The notes below the pieces were generated by a model that made no database searches, was not told the DNA's origin, and was given only the letters and a program-made list of their open reading frames with translations. This document shows positions 11,263-23,987 of a stretch of 64,000 nt of DNA, one piece after another. The stretch is from NCBI GenBank assembly GCA_030272585.1, contig BSYQ01000001.1, positions 2,542,001 to 2,606,000 on the forward strand. Reading direction: 5' to 3'. Origin of the DNA: Bryopsis sp. KO-2023 (taxonomy: Eukaryota > Chlorophyta > Ulvophyceae > Bryopsidales > Bryopsidaceae). The translations under genes and the position numbers were made by a program. How positions within the stretch are numbered: the first letter of the stretch is position 1; the number at the start of each line of letters is the position of its first letter.

Positions 11263-13522
11263 ATGTTCCACAGTCAAACTGATAATTTCTGTCCAGACCC
11301 AGCATGCTGTTTCTGTCACAGGCCCTCCCCAGCAACGGTGCGCCCAGCCGTTTTTCGCAGGTTTGCGTTGTCTGTATAGATCAAGCTCTGGTCTCTGGGC
11401 TCTGATATCGAAGTCTGTGTGCTCCTGCAGCGCACCAGTTTCCAAAGATCCAAGTTCGATGTTCGCGCCAAGTTCACTCGGGGCGTTCAATCCGCAGGCA
11501 ACGACGACTAACTCCAAGCGTTCCTCGCTTTAGTCGCCCCAGTTTGTCGAACGATGGAGAAAGGTGGCGACAATTCCTGGGATGTTTTTACCGCTTGCTT
11601 GATCCTAGTTTCTGGCAGAACACTTCACAGATCTTTTTTGCACAGGGGAACTGTGCGTGCAAAGTCGGCGGGGTCTCCAGATACTTCTGCATCCATCGCT
11701 GAACAGAATTTCCTGGAGAAGGTGTGGGGCTTCGTGAAGGCCCAGTATTTGCCACTCACCTTGGTGGCCGGCCTGGTGTTCGGTTTGGTTTTTCCCGGAC
11801 CTGGGGTCGCTCTTGCAGAAACAAACGCATCGAAATACTGCACTGCCGCAATTTTTTTCATTTCTGGTGAGCTGGTGGTGACGCCCTTTCGTCGCAGAAT
11901 AGTCGTCAGAAGCCCTCTCGGGGATGTGTGTCAACAACAGAATTTTTCCCCAAAATAGAATATTTTATTTCAATGCAGAATATCTCCATGATTAGTCATT
12001 TTAAAATCAAAGCTGAGCATCAGAATTAGCTTTTCCTAAGGATTATGAACATTTTGAATTGGGCATTGCAAAATTGCTGCATTGGGTGGTTGAATTTGCA
12101 GGGATGCTGTTGGAGAAGGGAGAGGCTGCAAAGGCAGTATCTTCTTGGGGCAGCGTTTTGTATGGACTCGTTTCGATATTGGTTTTGACCCCATTGTTGG
12201 CACCTCTCATCCTGAGGATTCCGTTAAACCCCCCAGAGCTTGCATTAGGACTGGCGATTTTTTCCCTCACTCCCACCACCCTGTCAAGTGGAGTTGCACT
12301 GATGCAGGTACGAGTAACAACATCCTCCAGAAACTCACCTCTGTGTCTTTCACGTGTTCTTGCTTCTGGGGGATTTCCTTGACAGGTAGCCATCATGAAT
12401 GGGGTCCTTCCGATCTTGAATTGATCTTGATAATGCAAATTTTTTTTCGAACTTGCTGTAATTCAGATCGTCGGTGGAAACGCTGCGATGGCGATTCTTC
12501 TCACAATTGCCAGCAATTTTCTAGGGGTGTTCACAGTGCCTTTCAGCCTGCCCTTCGTTTTGGGAAAAGCCACTTCGGGGAAGGTCGCCCTGTCGTCGGC
12601 ACAGCTCCTGGCGCAGTTGATTAAAACTGTGCTGGTCCCTGCAGCAATTGGCTACACATTCAGAGCATCCATTGGAGGTTCGATTCATGTTGTTTTTTCA
12701 CAGTGCATCTGTCGGGCATCATTTCCATGGCAATCCATAACTTCGCACTTTTCATGACATATTCCTGGTGGTCTATTCTTGTTCAATCGAGGCTAAGAGC
12801 CCCTGTGAATGGGCTGAACAAAAAAAACCCTGATGTTATTTCGCAGGGCTCAACGATTGGGTGAAATTCAACAAGAAGCGAATGTCCGTCATCAGTTCCA
12901 TTTTGCTTGCGGCAGTTCCCTGGATGCAAATCAGTCAAGCAGTACAAAATAAAATCGATGTTGGGCCTGTGGCGATCGCTCTTGCGACAGCAACTGGGAT
13001 GGCCATCCATTTGTTTTATTTGGCTTTCAACACAACTATGGTGAAGACGCTACGACTTGGAGGGGAGAGCCAAGACTTGGGTAAATTTTCCATCCATAGA
13101 CTGAGAATTAAGTTGGCTGTTGGATCATGAATATGAATCGGAGTGTTCAAAAACAGACTGGTGGGTAGCCCATCCACATTTCATGATTTTTCAGCATTAG
13201 CACCAATTGGGTTTTCTCCATCAAGCGATAACGAAAAAGAGTTTCACTTGTGGTTGGATAGAAATTTCTGTGGTGTTCTTAGTGCCAATACCTGATGCCA
13301 CTCTGTGGTTCTGACACAGGGATTCAGAGGGCAGTCATAATGCTCTCCAGCCAGAAAACACTTCTGATATCGGTGACTGTCATTGCTCAGCTTGGAGGGG
13401 TGCTGGGTGGAGCCGTCGGGTTGGCAATGATCCCCTGTGTATTTTCCCATCTGGGGCAAATTGTCATCGACTCCATGGTGGTTTCCAATTGGTTGAAGAG
13501 CGACAAATTGAAAGGGACTTGA
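11263..13522 (+). CDS. BASS4/SLC10A7-like sodium/metabolite cotransporter, plastid-type
   Basis: Six exons: 11263-11360, 11646-11866, 12102-12307, 12467-12677, 12847-13080, 13320-13522, giving 390 aa. The body aligns with SLC10A7 and plant BASS4: QYLPLTLVAGLVFGLVFPGP (first membrane helix), FFISGMLLEKGE, the core motif IVGGNAAMA at about 176, and the last helices ending MIPCVFSHLGQIV. About ten hydrophobic segments are visible. The transported compound of BASS4-type proteins is not settled. The N-terminus (PSPATVRPAVFRRGTVRAKS) is basic and Ser/Ala-rich, as in plastid precursors. The first exon is the only upstream ATG exon I found whose donor has the phase-2 end that exon 2 needs. A start at 11554 without splicing is an alternative. 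Convergent with NSUN6, 345 bp apart. Confidence 0.85.
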
Positions 13523-13867
13523 GAAGAAGCGAGAATATATCTATGCTCGTAGCATAATTTCTTGTGATACCCCCAGGCAATGGAGTTCTGGTCCATTGCC
13601 CAATTCTTTTGCACCATTCACGGGTGAGCTCGTCTGTGTTATCTTTCTTGGTTGAGTTCGTGCATGTGGGTTGTGGAGTAACTTATTGTTCATTTGCTTT
13701 CATTATCTGTGATGGAAAAAGAGCACCGAACAAATCAAGTGTCTCACGAGTCGACTGCAATGAAAAACCAACAGTTCGTCTATACCAGGAAAAGAATCGG
13801 ATGGAGGAAGTTCTGAAGCACTTCCAAAGAATTGAAAACGAGCCGATTTGCTTTGCTGCCTCCTGGT
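13523..13867. other. Convergent 3' region between BASS4-like and NSUN6 genes
   Basis: 345 bp between two stop codons. No coding signal; it probably holds both polyadenylation regions. Confidence 0.5.
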
Positions 13868-16800
13868 TCAGCTTTCCTTCTGGACCCTGCCCTTCTTCAG
13901 TGCCCCCTCCCTGATTTCCAATGCCCCCGTCGATCCCCCCCTCTTTCTCCCTTTCTTGTCTATTCTTGTTTCTTCTTCCCCAAGCCTACCTTTTCCCACC
14001 AACTCTTCCTGTCCACCAGCCCCCTGCCTCACCTCATCGACCTGTTTTTGGAATTTGGCTATAAAGAATCCTATCGTATCTTGATCTCCGCTGGGGTCAA
14101 ATCGTTGCACCATGTCGCTCTCCTCTTGGCTGAGCCATCTTTCACATGCTGGGACATCACCCAAAGGCTCTGCTGGACCTTTCAGACCTGGCCCTCCTAT
14201 TCGGGGGCTTTGCTGCACCAATCTCATGAAGGGGTATTCATCGAGCACGTATCGAACATTCCTCTCATTCTCACCTTGATTCACATACAGTACAGACATC
14301 TCAACAAATGCTAGATCGTTGCAACAAAACACAGAGCAATGGTGAGCATTCTATGGTGAAGAGAGCTATTCTAGTTTGGGGTGTTGGGATAGAATGGGCA
14401 TCACCTGGGTTTATGGTGCATGTCGAATACAACATGAACCCTCCTGGTTTCACCAAGTGAACAGCAGCATCTATCAAGTTCCTTTGATACTGCTCTGTGT
14501 TGGCTAGCTCTTCCATTGTTTGCCTGTGAAGCAGCCGTGGCCTCAATCCAAGTGCAGTACATGGAGCATCCAGAAGGACTCCATCAAAACTGTTGTGCTC
14601 AAATCCTCGGCCCTTCTCTGAAAAGCAAATTGATGACCCCTCAGCAACTGACAAATTCCCCAAGCTATTTTTGGGTACAAACAGAAATCACTTGCCCACC
14701 TATTTTCCGAGGTTCCTTCACCGGTGGTTGGTTCAATCGAACTCTGGCCTCAGCTTTTCTTTTTAATCGAGCTTCTATTTTGGGGTTGGGGGGCTGGCTT
14801 TTCACTTCCTCCTTGTCGACCACCGTCGCAGCTTTGCATGCATCCATCTTGTACGCTTTCACGCAAGTCAATCCCAGTTCTTCTGCATACTCCAACACCT
14901 GCCCCACCTGTTTGACGAACTGAAGCTTGAAATTCCACAACTGACGATTCTGATAACGAGGAAAGAAGTGTGCTTGTGTGAAATTTTCAGGGGATTCTTG
15001 TTTAAACGAGGTTGCTACATTATCATAAACTATGATCCAGAGCATCGGTTTCTAAAACACACGACTTTGTGGGGCTTTACCTTCTTGTGCGTTCTGTCAA
15101 GTGCGATGACTTCCCCCTGGTTTTGCATGAATTGAGCCAAGGCTGTCGTTTTCCCTCCGGGTGCTGCACACATGTCCAAAACTCGCCATCCAGGTTTGGG
15201 CTCCATCACTGCAGCCGCCACCACGCTTGGTAGGTTCTGCAGCATAACATCACCTACCATCACCCCTACATTCCAAAAAAAAAAAAAACTAACTTGCCAC
15301 CAAGAGCTTACCATTATCTCATTCTCTCCTAGAACTTAACATTGGGTATTATGAATGGAAGCATCGGCTACTGAGAGTAAAAGCTGAAAATGGATGCATT
15401 TGGATTTGGACTGACACAAATGTTATCGTATCCACTTTTTCAACATAAAAAACATTCTTCCCCAGTTCTCAGACAGAATTTTTCGAAACACCCGCACCCA
15501 CATACGTATTTTTCCATATCTTTCATCGTACTGCATATTTGCCTACCACTGCACGATGGTGTTTGAAAGACACTGTTGGTCATTTTCACAGCCACCCCCT
15601 CTTTCTTACGGAACAGCTCCGTTCGAGACACCATGGATTCTCCTATTCCTAGGTACAGATTTCCTCGATCCACGACATCTTCGGGCAAATCTTCATCCTT
15701 TTCAAATGTCGTCCCTCTCGTGATGCCGCACCAGTCACTGAGGAGAAAAAAAAAAGCAACCCATAAAACAATAAATAGAAGAAACCGTTTCAACTATGCT
15801 CTTCGCATCCCATCCTTAAACAGAATATTCCAGGTTCTTGAAACGAAGCACATCATGTGTGTATCTCAAAAAAAAATAAAAAAATCTCTTAAGTCAGCAA
15901 CGAGGCAAATCAAAGTTATGGTGAATCTAACCTTCCAGGACGTTCAAGCGCAACGGAGACATACACCTTGTCCCCTTTGGCAAGGTGGGGGCTCGATGCC
16001 AGAACCCCTGGTGTAAACACATCTGCCCCACGAAGAATGGCCTCCCCCGCCTTTCGGTCCACAATCAGCTCCTTCACGTCTGTAAAAAATAAAATAAAAC
16101 AAACTCGTTAAATGTGTGCCGTCAGACATACTTCAGGGAGCCGTAACTGCCGAAGCTAACCAAACCAACAAATTGAAACGGTGAGGTTTAGAATGTTTCT
16201 CAACACTCTCAGTCTCAAACTGCTACCTCTGTCCAAATTAAAAAACCCAGGATAGCACCATCTATTCAAAGAAGCATCATTCCACATGGGAAAATCACAA
16301 AAAAAGAAATTGCGACATAAAAATCCTTTAGTAATTGTGGGAGAAGAGCTTGGAGCTTAATTGTTGCTTGCCTTCAAGATCATATTTTACGTCCTCAGGG
16401 CCAAATCCATTTATGAGAACGACCCCAGGGACGCGGGGCTCCACCTCCACTTTTACAGATAAAAGCTTCGCCAGTTCATCTGCCACTGCCTTACTTCAAC
16501 CAAAAATCAAAAGAAAAATAAAACTCAATATATAAATTCAATAAAAGACATTCCTCCCCTAATCCATCCATAAGATTAACTGTACGACAGATGCACTCAC
16601 TTGAGTTTCGATCCATTTCATCAAAAAAAATAGATTAAATTGCATCAGATATCCGTGTGCATGGATGTTGGTGGTAGTGGATCATTCATGATATGGATTA
16701 CCTCGGGAGTCTTTCTCAATGTGTTCACACGCAGGCATGTCTTCTTTGATGGCCGATACAGTGCATTCAAGACAGAAGATGCCTTTCTTTCACCAAATAC

Positions 16801-17048
16801 TTTCCTGAAGTACTGCAAAACCTATCCTCCAACAAAATCACAAAAAACCACTCACACACACATGTGCATGATGCTCCTTGATTTACTTGTCTAGAATGTT
16901 TGGACATTGGAATTCCCTGATTGGGTTTAGCAGGATCCTGTAACAGTTTGTGTGTTCAGTCTATCTGGCTCGGTTGTCGAGTTACGAGGTTTTGTGCATG
17001 GTAACTCACTTCAGGATTGAAGCGGAGTGGCGGCTTGAATGTCTTCAT
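13868..17048 (-). CDS. NSUN6: NSUN6-type RNA (cytosine-5) methyltransferase
   Basis: Transfers methyl from S-adenosylmethionine to C5 of cytosine; animal NSUN6 acts on tRNA position 72 and some mRNAs. Ten phase-consistent exons: 17010-17048, 16887-16916, 16702-16812, 16372-16489, 15932-16079, 15547-15737, 15081-15265, 14700-14919, 14405-14647, 13868-14274, giving 563 aa. A PUA domain (about 100-212) has AILRGADVFTPGVLAS and ends VFQTPS. The methyltransferase domain has DMCAAPGGKTT (242-252), LLDAPCTALG (DAPC 374-377) and STCTINPGENE, so both catalytic cysteines (PC and TC motifs) are present. RFDPSGDQDTIGFFIAKF follows, then a basic tail of about 55 residues. Intron 4 (15932-16489 gap) starts GC, not GT. 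Intron 8 is only 52 bp. The start, MKTFKPPLRFNPE, matches the family N-terminus. Divergent from phytyl ester synthase. Confidence 0.92.
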
Positions 17049-17216
17049 TCGAACTGGCGGTGAGAATGGATGAGGGCGTGTCGGAGTTCAGTACATCATC
17101 CCAGTATGTGCTGGATCGAACCTTGGACAGTTCTGTACATTGTAGATTTGCCGATAAAACGAAACACGATTCCCAACCCCTCGGTTGCAATTTTTTCTCC
17201 GCAACGCTTTCCCACG
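17049..17216. promoter_or_regulatory. 168-bp bidirectional promoter region (NSUN6 / phytyl ester synthase)
   Basis: Only 168 bp separate the two start codons of genes transcribed apart, so the core promoters and both leaders must overlap or lie within the genes. No TATA-like motif is obvious. Confidence 0.5.
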
Positions 17217-20200
17217 ATGCAGCTATCGCACACTCTCCACAGTGGCGTGGTTCGTCCGAATCGCTCGCGACATTCAATCCTCAGGGCATCATCATCGAAC
17301 ATCGTCTCTGCACCTGGTGTGTCCATCATGCCAATACTCTGGTGAAATAGTAGCAGTTTTCCAGCATAAATGCAGTGGACTGGGTGGTCTGACAAGGAAC
17401 CCTTTCCTTTGCAGATCCGGTGGAAAAAACTCCACCTGCTGGTGTGGGTGTTCGTGATGGTAACAAAGCCCAGACTCCTATTGAATCCTCCGAAAACAAC
17501 AAACGACCAGCTGAGTTGGCAACAATTTTTGGGAGCCATTCTGGTGAACAAGTCACTCTCTTCGACCAGATTGGCAATGATGGTAAGCCGTCGCACCCAT
17601 AATTACATTGACGCCCTTTCGATATGAGAATGATTTTTGCTGTTTTTATCCTGGAGGTCACTCGAAGAAACGCATGCAACTGGATCCTTTTGCCACTCTA
17701 AAAATTGCAAGTCTACTTCAAATAACCTCAGCTTCAACCAAATCGGATACCATGTTCTGTTGGAGTAATATATGGTTGGTCTCATGTTTGCTTTAGGGTC
17801 TGGTCCCAGATTTTCTTCTCCATTCGTTCGTGACCGGACGATGGTGGATCCCAGAAGTCTTCCCATCATGCTGTACTTTCCTGGTTTAGATGGCACAGGG
17901 CTGGGTGCATCTCGTGAATTCCCAGGTTTGGTGGATGCGTTCGAATTGAACGCCCTCGTCATTCCAACAGAGGATCGAACAGATTTCGCAGGCATTGTGG
18001 ACATCATCCAGGTGGGGAGGGGTTTTGATATGGTGACAGTGCGGATTTTCCTCACTTACTTTCTTGCAGTCCTCGTTTCCTTACGTCTGATATTTTTGTT
18101 ATACACTGAGCTTCCAGGATCACCCAACAACTGTTGGCTTTGTGGGGTTAGTTTTTTGAAGCTTGAAACAGTACCCATTAGGATTTGAACATGAGTCAGC
18201 GGTCCCCATTTTTAATGCCTAGCCTTCCAACTGCAAACCGCCACCAATCACAGCAGTTTTCACAGTGTTTGAGTTGAGCAGTGAATTGGTGCACATGCAG
18301 CAAAACAGAGGGAGTTTTCAGATGGAAAATGCCACGTCAACAAGCTCTTTTTATTCATGTCGTGTGGGGTTAATGTTTATGTAGGAGTTCATCGAGACGG
18401 ATGTTCGTCCCCGTTCAAATGGTCGACCAGTGTATCTGCTGGGGGAGTCTTTCGGCGGGCTTCTCGCTGTGGCAGTGGCCGATAGATGCAAGTAGGGATA
18501 TCCACATTCTGGACTTTGCTTAACCCAGAATCCTCGTTGAGAACACAATGCATGGCACCATATATCAATCAAACGATTCAAGAGCAGCAAAGGGGTGGTT
18601 TTCCGAAAAGTACGGAGATTTGACGGTGGTGGTGCGTATACGTGTGTGGTAGGGATATCATTGACCGGGTGGTGTTGGTAAATCCTGCGACGAGCTTTGA
18701 ACAGTCGATTTGGCCACTTCTTGGACCGATCGTTCCTCAAATCCCCAAAGAAATTTTTGGGATCGTTCCGTACGCAATTGCCCCTCTCATCGGAAATCCA
18801 GTCCAGATGCTGCTGCACAATTTGGACTTCAATTCCCCCCCTGGGGAGTTTGCTGGACAGTTCATCCAGGTGATTTTGTGGAATGGATTCTTCAGAAAGC
18901 GACCTGTTTGAGGTGCTCTTGGTGTTTTTGTTTCAAATCGTGAATGTGGTGGGTTTTTGAATTTGAGGGTTTCCGTGGTGTTGAGTTTCATATCTGTATG
19001 TGGCAGGGTATGATGGAGCTCTATGGGTCGTTGGATTTCCTAGGAGAGGCTTTATCACCTGAGGTGATCGCTTGGAAACTGGAGATTGTACAGCAAGGCA
19101 TTGATAACACCAGAAGCAAAATTCCCAAGGTGAGCTGATGGCTTCCGAACCTATGTTGTGTTGTATTGTGCTCATCTATTCTTTCATCAATTCTCAGGAA
19201 AACTGGCGGCAAGAAAAATGGTACCTGAGATGTAACAGTCTCACAACCGGTGGGAATTCCTTCGTGCAAAATGAAAGAAAACCCCATCCCCCCCCCCCCC
19301 CAAAAAAAAAAAAAAAAAAAAAAAAGCAATGAAAATTTTGAAATAAATATTCCACCTATTTCGCCACTGCACGCCATTCTTTCAGAATGATGTCCTTGTC
19401 ATCTTCTGTGCAACGAAAAAGCACAGAAGATGACAAAAAAAAGGGAAAAAAAAGCCCCAACAGAACTGGTGTTTTTCTTTCAGGTTCAGCAACGTGTGCT
19501 GCTTGTCGTTGGAGATGGCGATTGGATGCTTCCATCCGGAGATGAGGCCGAACGTTTATCAGGCCTCCTCCCCAGGTGCTCCACGAAAATCCTTCGAGGT
19601 AGAAGCCATGCCGTTTTGCAAGAAGATGGCGTGGACATCGTGAAAATCCTCAAGGTAAGGCCTTTCCTCTCTCTCCAATGTCTCAACCTCCCAGAAATTT
19701 AAATATGGAAAACAGACAAAAGCACCGTTCTCCTTTCAGTCTTGCCATTCCCTCGCTTTGAAAAAAGAAATCAAAAGAAATTAATGGCCAAGTTGCATCA
19801 GCACAAGCCCATCGTTCAATTGTGAAAAATATGGCTCCGTGGAAAACCTTGCTTCCATAATGGTTTTTTTTCCGGGGATATCAACTTTCTTGGGTTGCTC
19901 TTTTTCATGTTTTTCTGTGTGTTTTTATCACCATATTTTTCACAGGAGGAAGGGTTTTATGTGACTGAGCGACGTCTATCCTGCCCTCCATCGGCATTGA
20001 ACAATGGGAAAATCAACAACTTTGGCACTGCCGGACCTATTGAGCTCCCCACAGACATCGAACTGGACAAAGGTTCAGGACCATACAAATTCATCAGGAG
20101 AATGACCAGCCCTGTTTTCTTCTCAACCATGGATGATGGCAGGTAAGCAACAGCCTTTCCTCACAGTTAGAGTGACTCGTTCTGCATAAAACAAGTATTG

Positions 20201-21885
20201 GCATATTGTAGGGCAAATCCACCCTGTTGAAACAACATGCATACTTCTTTTGCATCTGTGGCAGGTTTTCTCCTCTTTTGACTGATCGAACAGTTCCAAT
20301 AATGACTTTTTTTTCCTGGGGATGTGTGAACAGAATAGTGCAGGGACTGGATGGGGTGCCCTCCAGTCGGCCGATCTTATTCGTGGGAAATCATCAAACC
20401 TATGCTCCAGACACGGGCATCTTTGTCGAAGAGTTTCTCAGAAAACGACAGATCCTGGTCAGAGGATTGGCACATCCAGCTGTTACCAGGGTACACATAT
20501 GTTGCTCTTCATTTCTTTCTTTCTTTCTTTTTTTTTGTGGCGGTTTTAATATGCAACATGCCTTTATTACAGTTTAGATTCGTACTGATGGTGTCTGACA
20601 CCTCGAATGCTCTTTTCTAGTGTGCATAAAGAGTTCCTAACGAGGTTTCTGCTGTTTTGAAGCCACCTAGCGGTGATTCGGGCTCCGATGGACCTAACAA
20701 TCCCTCCGACATCATGAAATACTTGACGACTTTTGGTGCTGTACCTGTGACTGGGCGAAATTTCCACAAGCTGCTCAGCCAGAACGAGAATGTCCTTTTG
20801 TATCCAGGGGGAGTAAGAGAGGTGAGGCTTCTGGATGATCCATGTGGCGGTTTGATGTTGGCATTTAAGTTTGGAGGGACCATCATGAAGTCATAACACA
20901 TTGATTTGCCTGTGTTGGTGTGCTGGCTTTTCCAGGCTTTCAAGAACAGAGGGGAAAAATACCAGCTGTTTTGGCCAAAACAGTCTGAATTTGTGAGGAT
21001 GGCAGCCAAGTTTGGTGCGACGATCATACCTTTAGCAACCGTTGGGGCTGAGGACTCTCTGACGATTCTGTTCGACACAAAAGACCAGTTGAGCATTCCT
21101 GTGCTGGGGGATTACATTCGGGAGCGACAAAGCAAAATCCCCAAAGCAAGGGCAGGGGCCAGCCGTCGAGATGAAGTCGAGGAACTGTTTGTGCAGGTGA
21201 GCAAAATTTGATCTGTTGAGTCCTCTGTAATAAGAAGAGAAGGTACCGAACTTGTCCCAGGTGGCATGTTTCTTATTTTCACTGTCAAATAGCCTGGAAA
21301 TTTGTATTGACCATATTGCAGCGAAAGATAGAAAACTCGTGTTTCCTGATAGATTGCCTTGTTGGTGATGGGTGTTGCTTTGCATGTGTACAGCCTGTGC
21401 CCGCTTTTGGAGTCCCTGCGCGATTCTATTTCTTGATGGGACAACCTATCGAAACTTCGCCCAGCTTCTACAACGACAAGGAGAAGTGCCAGAAGATCTA
21501 CGAAGAGGTAGCATTCATCATTTCCAGAAACCCCCACCATGAAAAAAATCTTGATTAGTCGAATATATATGTATACATATCTATATATGCAGGTGTAAGA
21601 CATGATCTCAACACCACATACATTCGTTTGTGCATGCGGGGTTCTCGATAAAAATAAAACTGGTGTTTTTGTCGATTCTTTCTGGTCCTGCTGTGGAGTG
21701 TCCCCTGTAGTCACAATTATTCTTGAGATGTTTTCAATTCGACTGTCCAGGTGAAAACTGAAGTGGAGGGGGGTCTGAGCTACTTGATTGAAAACCGAGA
21801 AGCGGATCCTTACAAGGATTTCGTCCCTAGGATGCTTTACGAAGCTTCCTCCAATGGCAAGCAGGCACCAACTTTCAAGCCTTGA
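17217..21885 (+). CDS. Phytyl ester synthase-like hydrolase/acyltransferase, plastid-type
   Basis: Plant relatives (PES1/PES2) esterify phytol and diacylglycerol with fatty acids in plastoglobules during chlorophyll breakdown. Thirteen exons, all in phase: 17217-17316, 17415-17582, 17797-18011, 18385-18491, 18653-18869, 19007-19129, 19484-19654, 19946-20142, 20265-20490, 20645-20821, 20936-21196, 21394-21507, 21751-21885; 736 aa (plant PES about 700). MQLSHTLHSGVVRPNRSRHS looks like a transit peptide. The alpha/beta-hydrolase half has LPIMLYFPGLDGTG, nucleophile GESFGG (Ser 183), GDGDW (Asp 321-323) and RSHAVL (His 352). The acyltransferase half has VGNHQTYAPD (GNH 474-476) and LLYPGGVRE (559-567) followed by KYQLFWP. 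Intron 6 holds a long C-run/A-run tract at 19289-19325. The acceptor of exon 10 was chosen on phase. Three intron ends were fixed by family alignment. Confidence 0.92.
19289..19325 (+). repeat. Compound C(n)A(n) homopolymer tract
   Basis: A C-run passes directly into a long A-run inside an intron of the phytyl ester synthase gene. On the other strand this is T(n)G(n), the same arrangement found at several other places in the window. Confidence 0.8.
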
Positions 21886-23125
21886 TGAGAAAACATACGA
21901 AAAAGCAACCAGGGATTCATACGGGGAAAGAGAAACAAAACTGGACTGGTAGTTGCAGGTGGCACGATTCGATGTGTGTGCAAATATCTTTATATTTCGA
22001 ATTCTTTATTCTTTGTTTTTTAAAAGTGGGGAAACTTTTTTTTTTCGTTGAGCGCTGGGAGTATTTCTCAGCTTGTTATTGGTCAGTCAATGTGTAATGA
22101 TTGTGGGATTGAGGGGTGATCAGCTGTTACTTTTCGTGCAGTATCGTCTGCTCTATCTATTTTTAGTAAGCAAAAAAAAAGTAAGCCCCTTTTGGACACT
22201 GTTTTGGTTCATTTCGGTTTTATCCCACGACCTATTCGTATGCTGAAGACTCATTCATCCCTGGCTTTCTTGTTCTAGTCCCGGTTTTATTGTCAAATTT
22301 CCAGATTTCCATTGGGGGGCCTCATGCCATTGCGTGAGGAGGAGTAGGAGTCGGACCACAAGAATATTTGTAAAGAAACATATTTACAGAAATAAAAAAA
22401 AGGAACCCAATACAATGCCCACAACCCAACCAATTCATGGATATAAAATGTGCGTTGTGCTTGTTTAAGCCATAATTTAACCAAGAGCCGATGATTCCAC
22501 CAGAACAACAGTAATTTTTTAATCAAAACGGGATAAAAAAACAAGACCGAAAGAACCACCAAATGGGTCACTTCTTGATGTAAATGATTTGGGTTTTTTA
22601 TTAAATAGATTTCTTCATCATAACTCCTCCAACTCGATTCAATTTGGACAAAGCACGGCTGTGCTTCGTCCCCACCTCCAATAGAGAGAGAAAAAATTAA
22701 TACTGTTGTTTCCCAAACAACAGTTCTGTGTGAACCTCTTTGAAAACCCTGCTAACCTGCTCCGAGCATAAGCACACAATTTTGCCAGACCAGCTGGTCG
22801 GTGCGTTTGCAGTCTTGATATGTTATGAGCTTTTGAAAATTCATGTCTCATCTTCCCTGACGCTTTCATATACGGTTTTCCTCCTTTTGCATGACCCCAT
22901 TGGCCATCGAATTTCCCTTGCATATCTCTGTAGCAAATACAAACAAACGCAATGTTAAAGCAACGCAAAGCCTGGATGATCAAAACTCAAGTTTGAAAAG
23001 CTTGCCAGAATCCCCCTTGAAACAAATATGGCCAAAAATGATGTGAAAGCACTGTTTGTAGACCTGTTTGTAGAATTCAAAACAAAAACTTCATGGAATA
23101 CGATTGAAGTGGCTGTATGGATCGA
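21886..23125. other. Intergenic stretch between convergent genes
   Basis: About 1.2 kb between the phytyl ester synthase stop and the stop of the next, oppositely oriented gene. Only short, compositionally poor ORFs are present; nothing is supported as coding. Confidence 0.5.
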
Positions 23126-23987
23126 TCACTGGATTCTTGCATCCCCCACCTTTTGTTGTCTGTTCATGCTTGGCCCCCCTCTAGACATGTGTTCCTTTGC
23201 ATGCCAATTCCAGAAATCCTTAGCAAAATGATGGCAGTTGTTCGTGACGGGTCGATACTGTGGAGGAATTGAACTCAGTTTTTCCAGCAAATCCACAACT
23301 TTCAATCCATGGCTGGCACCTGTCCGGTTCCACCACCCATGCTTGGGAGGAGAAAAAATCTGGGGTCTGGCAAACTTGTCAGCTTCAGCAAGATCGCTGC
23401 AGAATTCAGCCGCCAGATCTCCATTGTGGCATTTGCACACAGCAAGGAGGGCGTCTATCCCCTCAGTCGGACACCGAATCTTTGCCATGATGACGTCATG
23501 AGTCATTGATCCAGAGAATGATGACGCACATGGAGCAAGGATCCGTCTCAATAAATCAAGGACGTGGTTCAGACGTCCGCAACAATTCAAAGAAAACGAC
23601 CGTACGCCCAATTCTGTGACGTCCCAGTCTTTCGCAGCCACTATCTGTTCCCCGTATGCATACTCTCCTTCCCCGCTTAAAAGCGCGTCAGTCCCGACAT
23701 GGGCTGACTCGACAGCGAACAGCACCCCCCAGGCCGCGACGACCCCAACTTTCCCACCGAAACAGAACCCCACGCAGCCGACGACTGCGTGGGGTATGAG
23801 CACTGATACCACGGCGCCTATCCTTGCTCCCCCCAGAATAAATTCTCGTTTTTCGCGAGGCGAGGGTTCCTGCTCCTGACGGCGAGTCTTGAGAGGGAGG
23901 ACCAGCAATACACACTGGCTTGGGTTGGAAAACGGGTTTCGCGCGCCTAGTGCCGAATATGTACTTTGACGAATCGAGAATATGCAT
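23126..23987 (-). CDS. Unrecognised membrane protein with His/NC thiol-hydrolase-like motif
   Basis: A long open frame (stop at 23126) encodes about 260 residues with no name I can give. A basic stretch (KTRRQEQEPSPREKR) is followed by glycine/valine-rich hydrophobic segments (GARIGAVVSVLIPHAVVGCV, GGKVGVVAAWGVLFAV), probably two membrane spans. The C-terminal part has MTHDVIMAKI, then KVVDLLEKLSSIPPQYRPV and TNNCHHFAKDFWNW. A His followed later by an NNC-HxFA motif is the pattern of LRAT/NlpC-P60 and PPPDE-type papain-fold thiol enzymes, so Cys may be catalytic; this is inference. No ATG opens the frame directly. A short exon at 23987 (MHILDSS) joined over a ~46-nt intron would supply one with consistent phase. 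The start is therefore uncertain. Confidence 0.6.
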
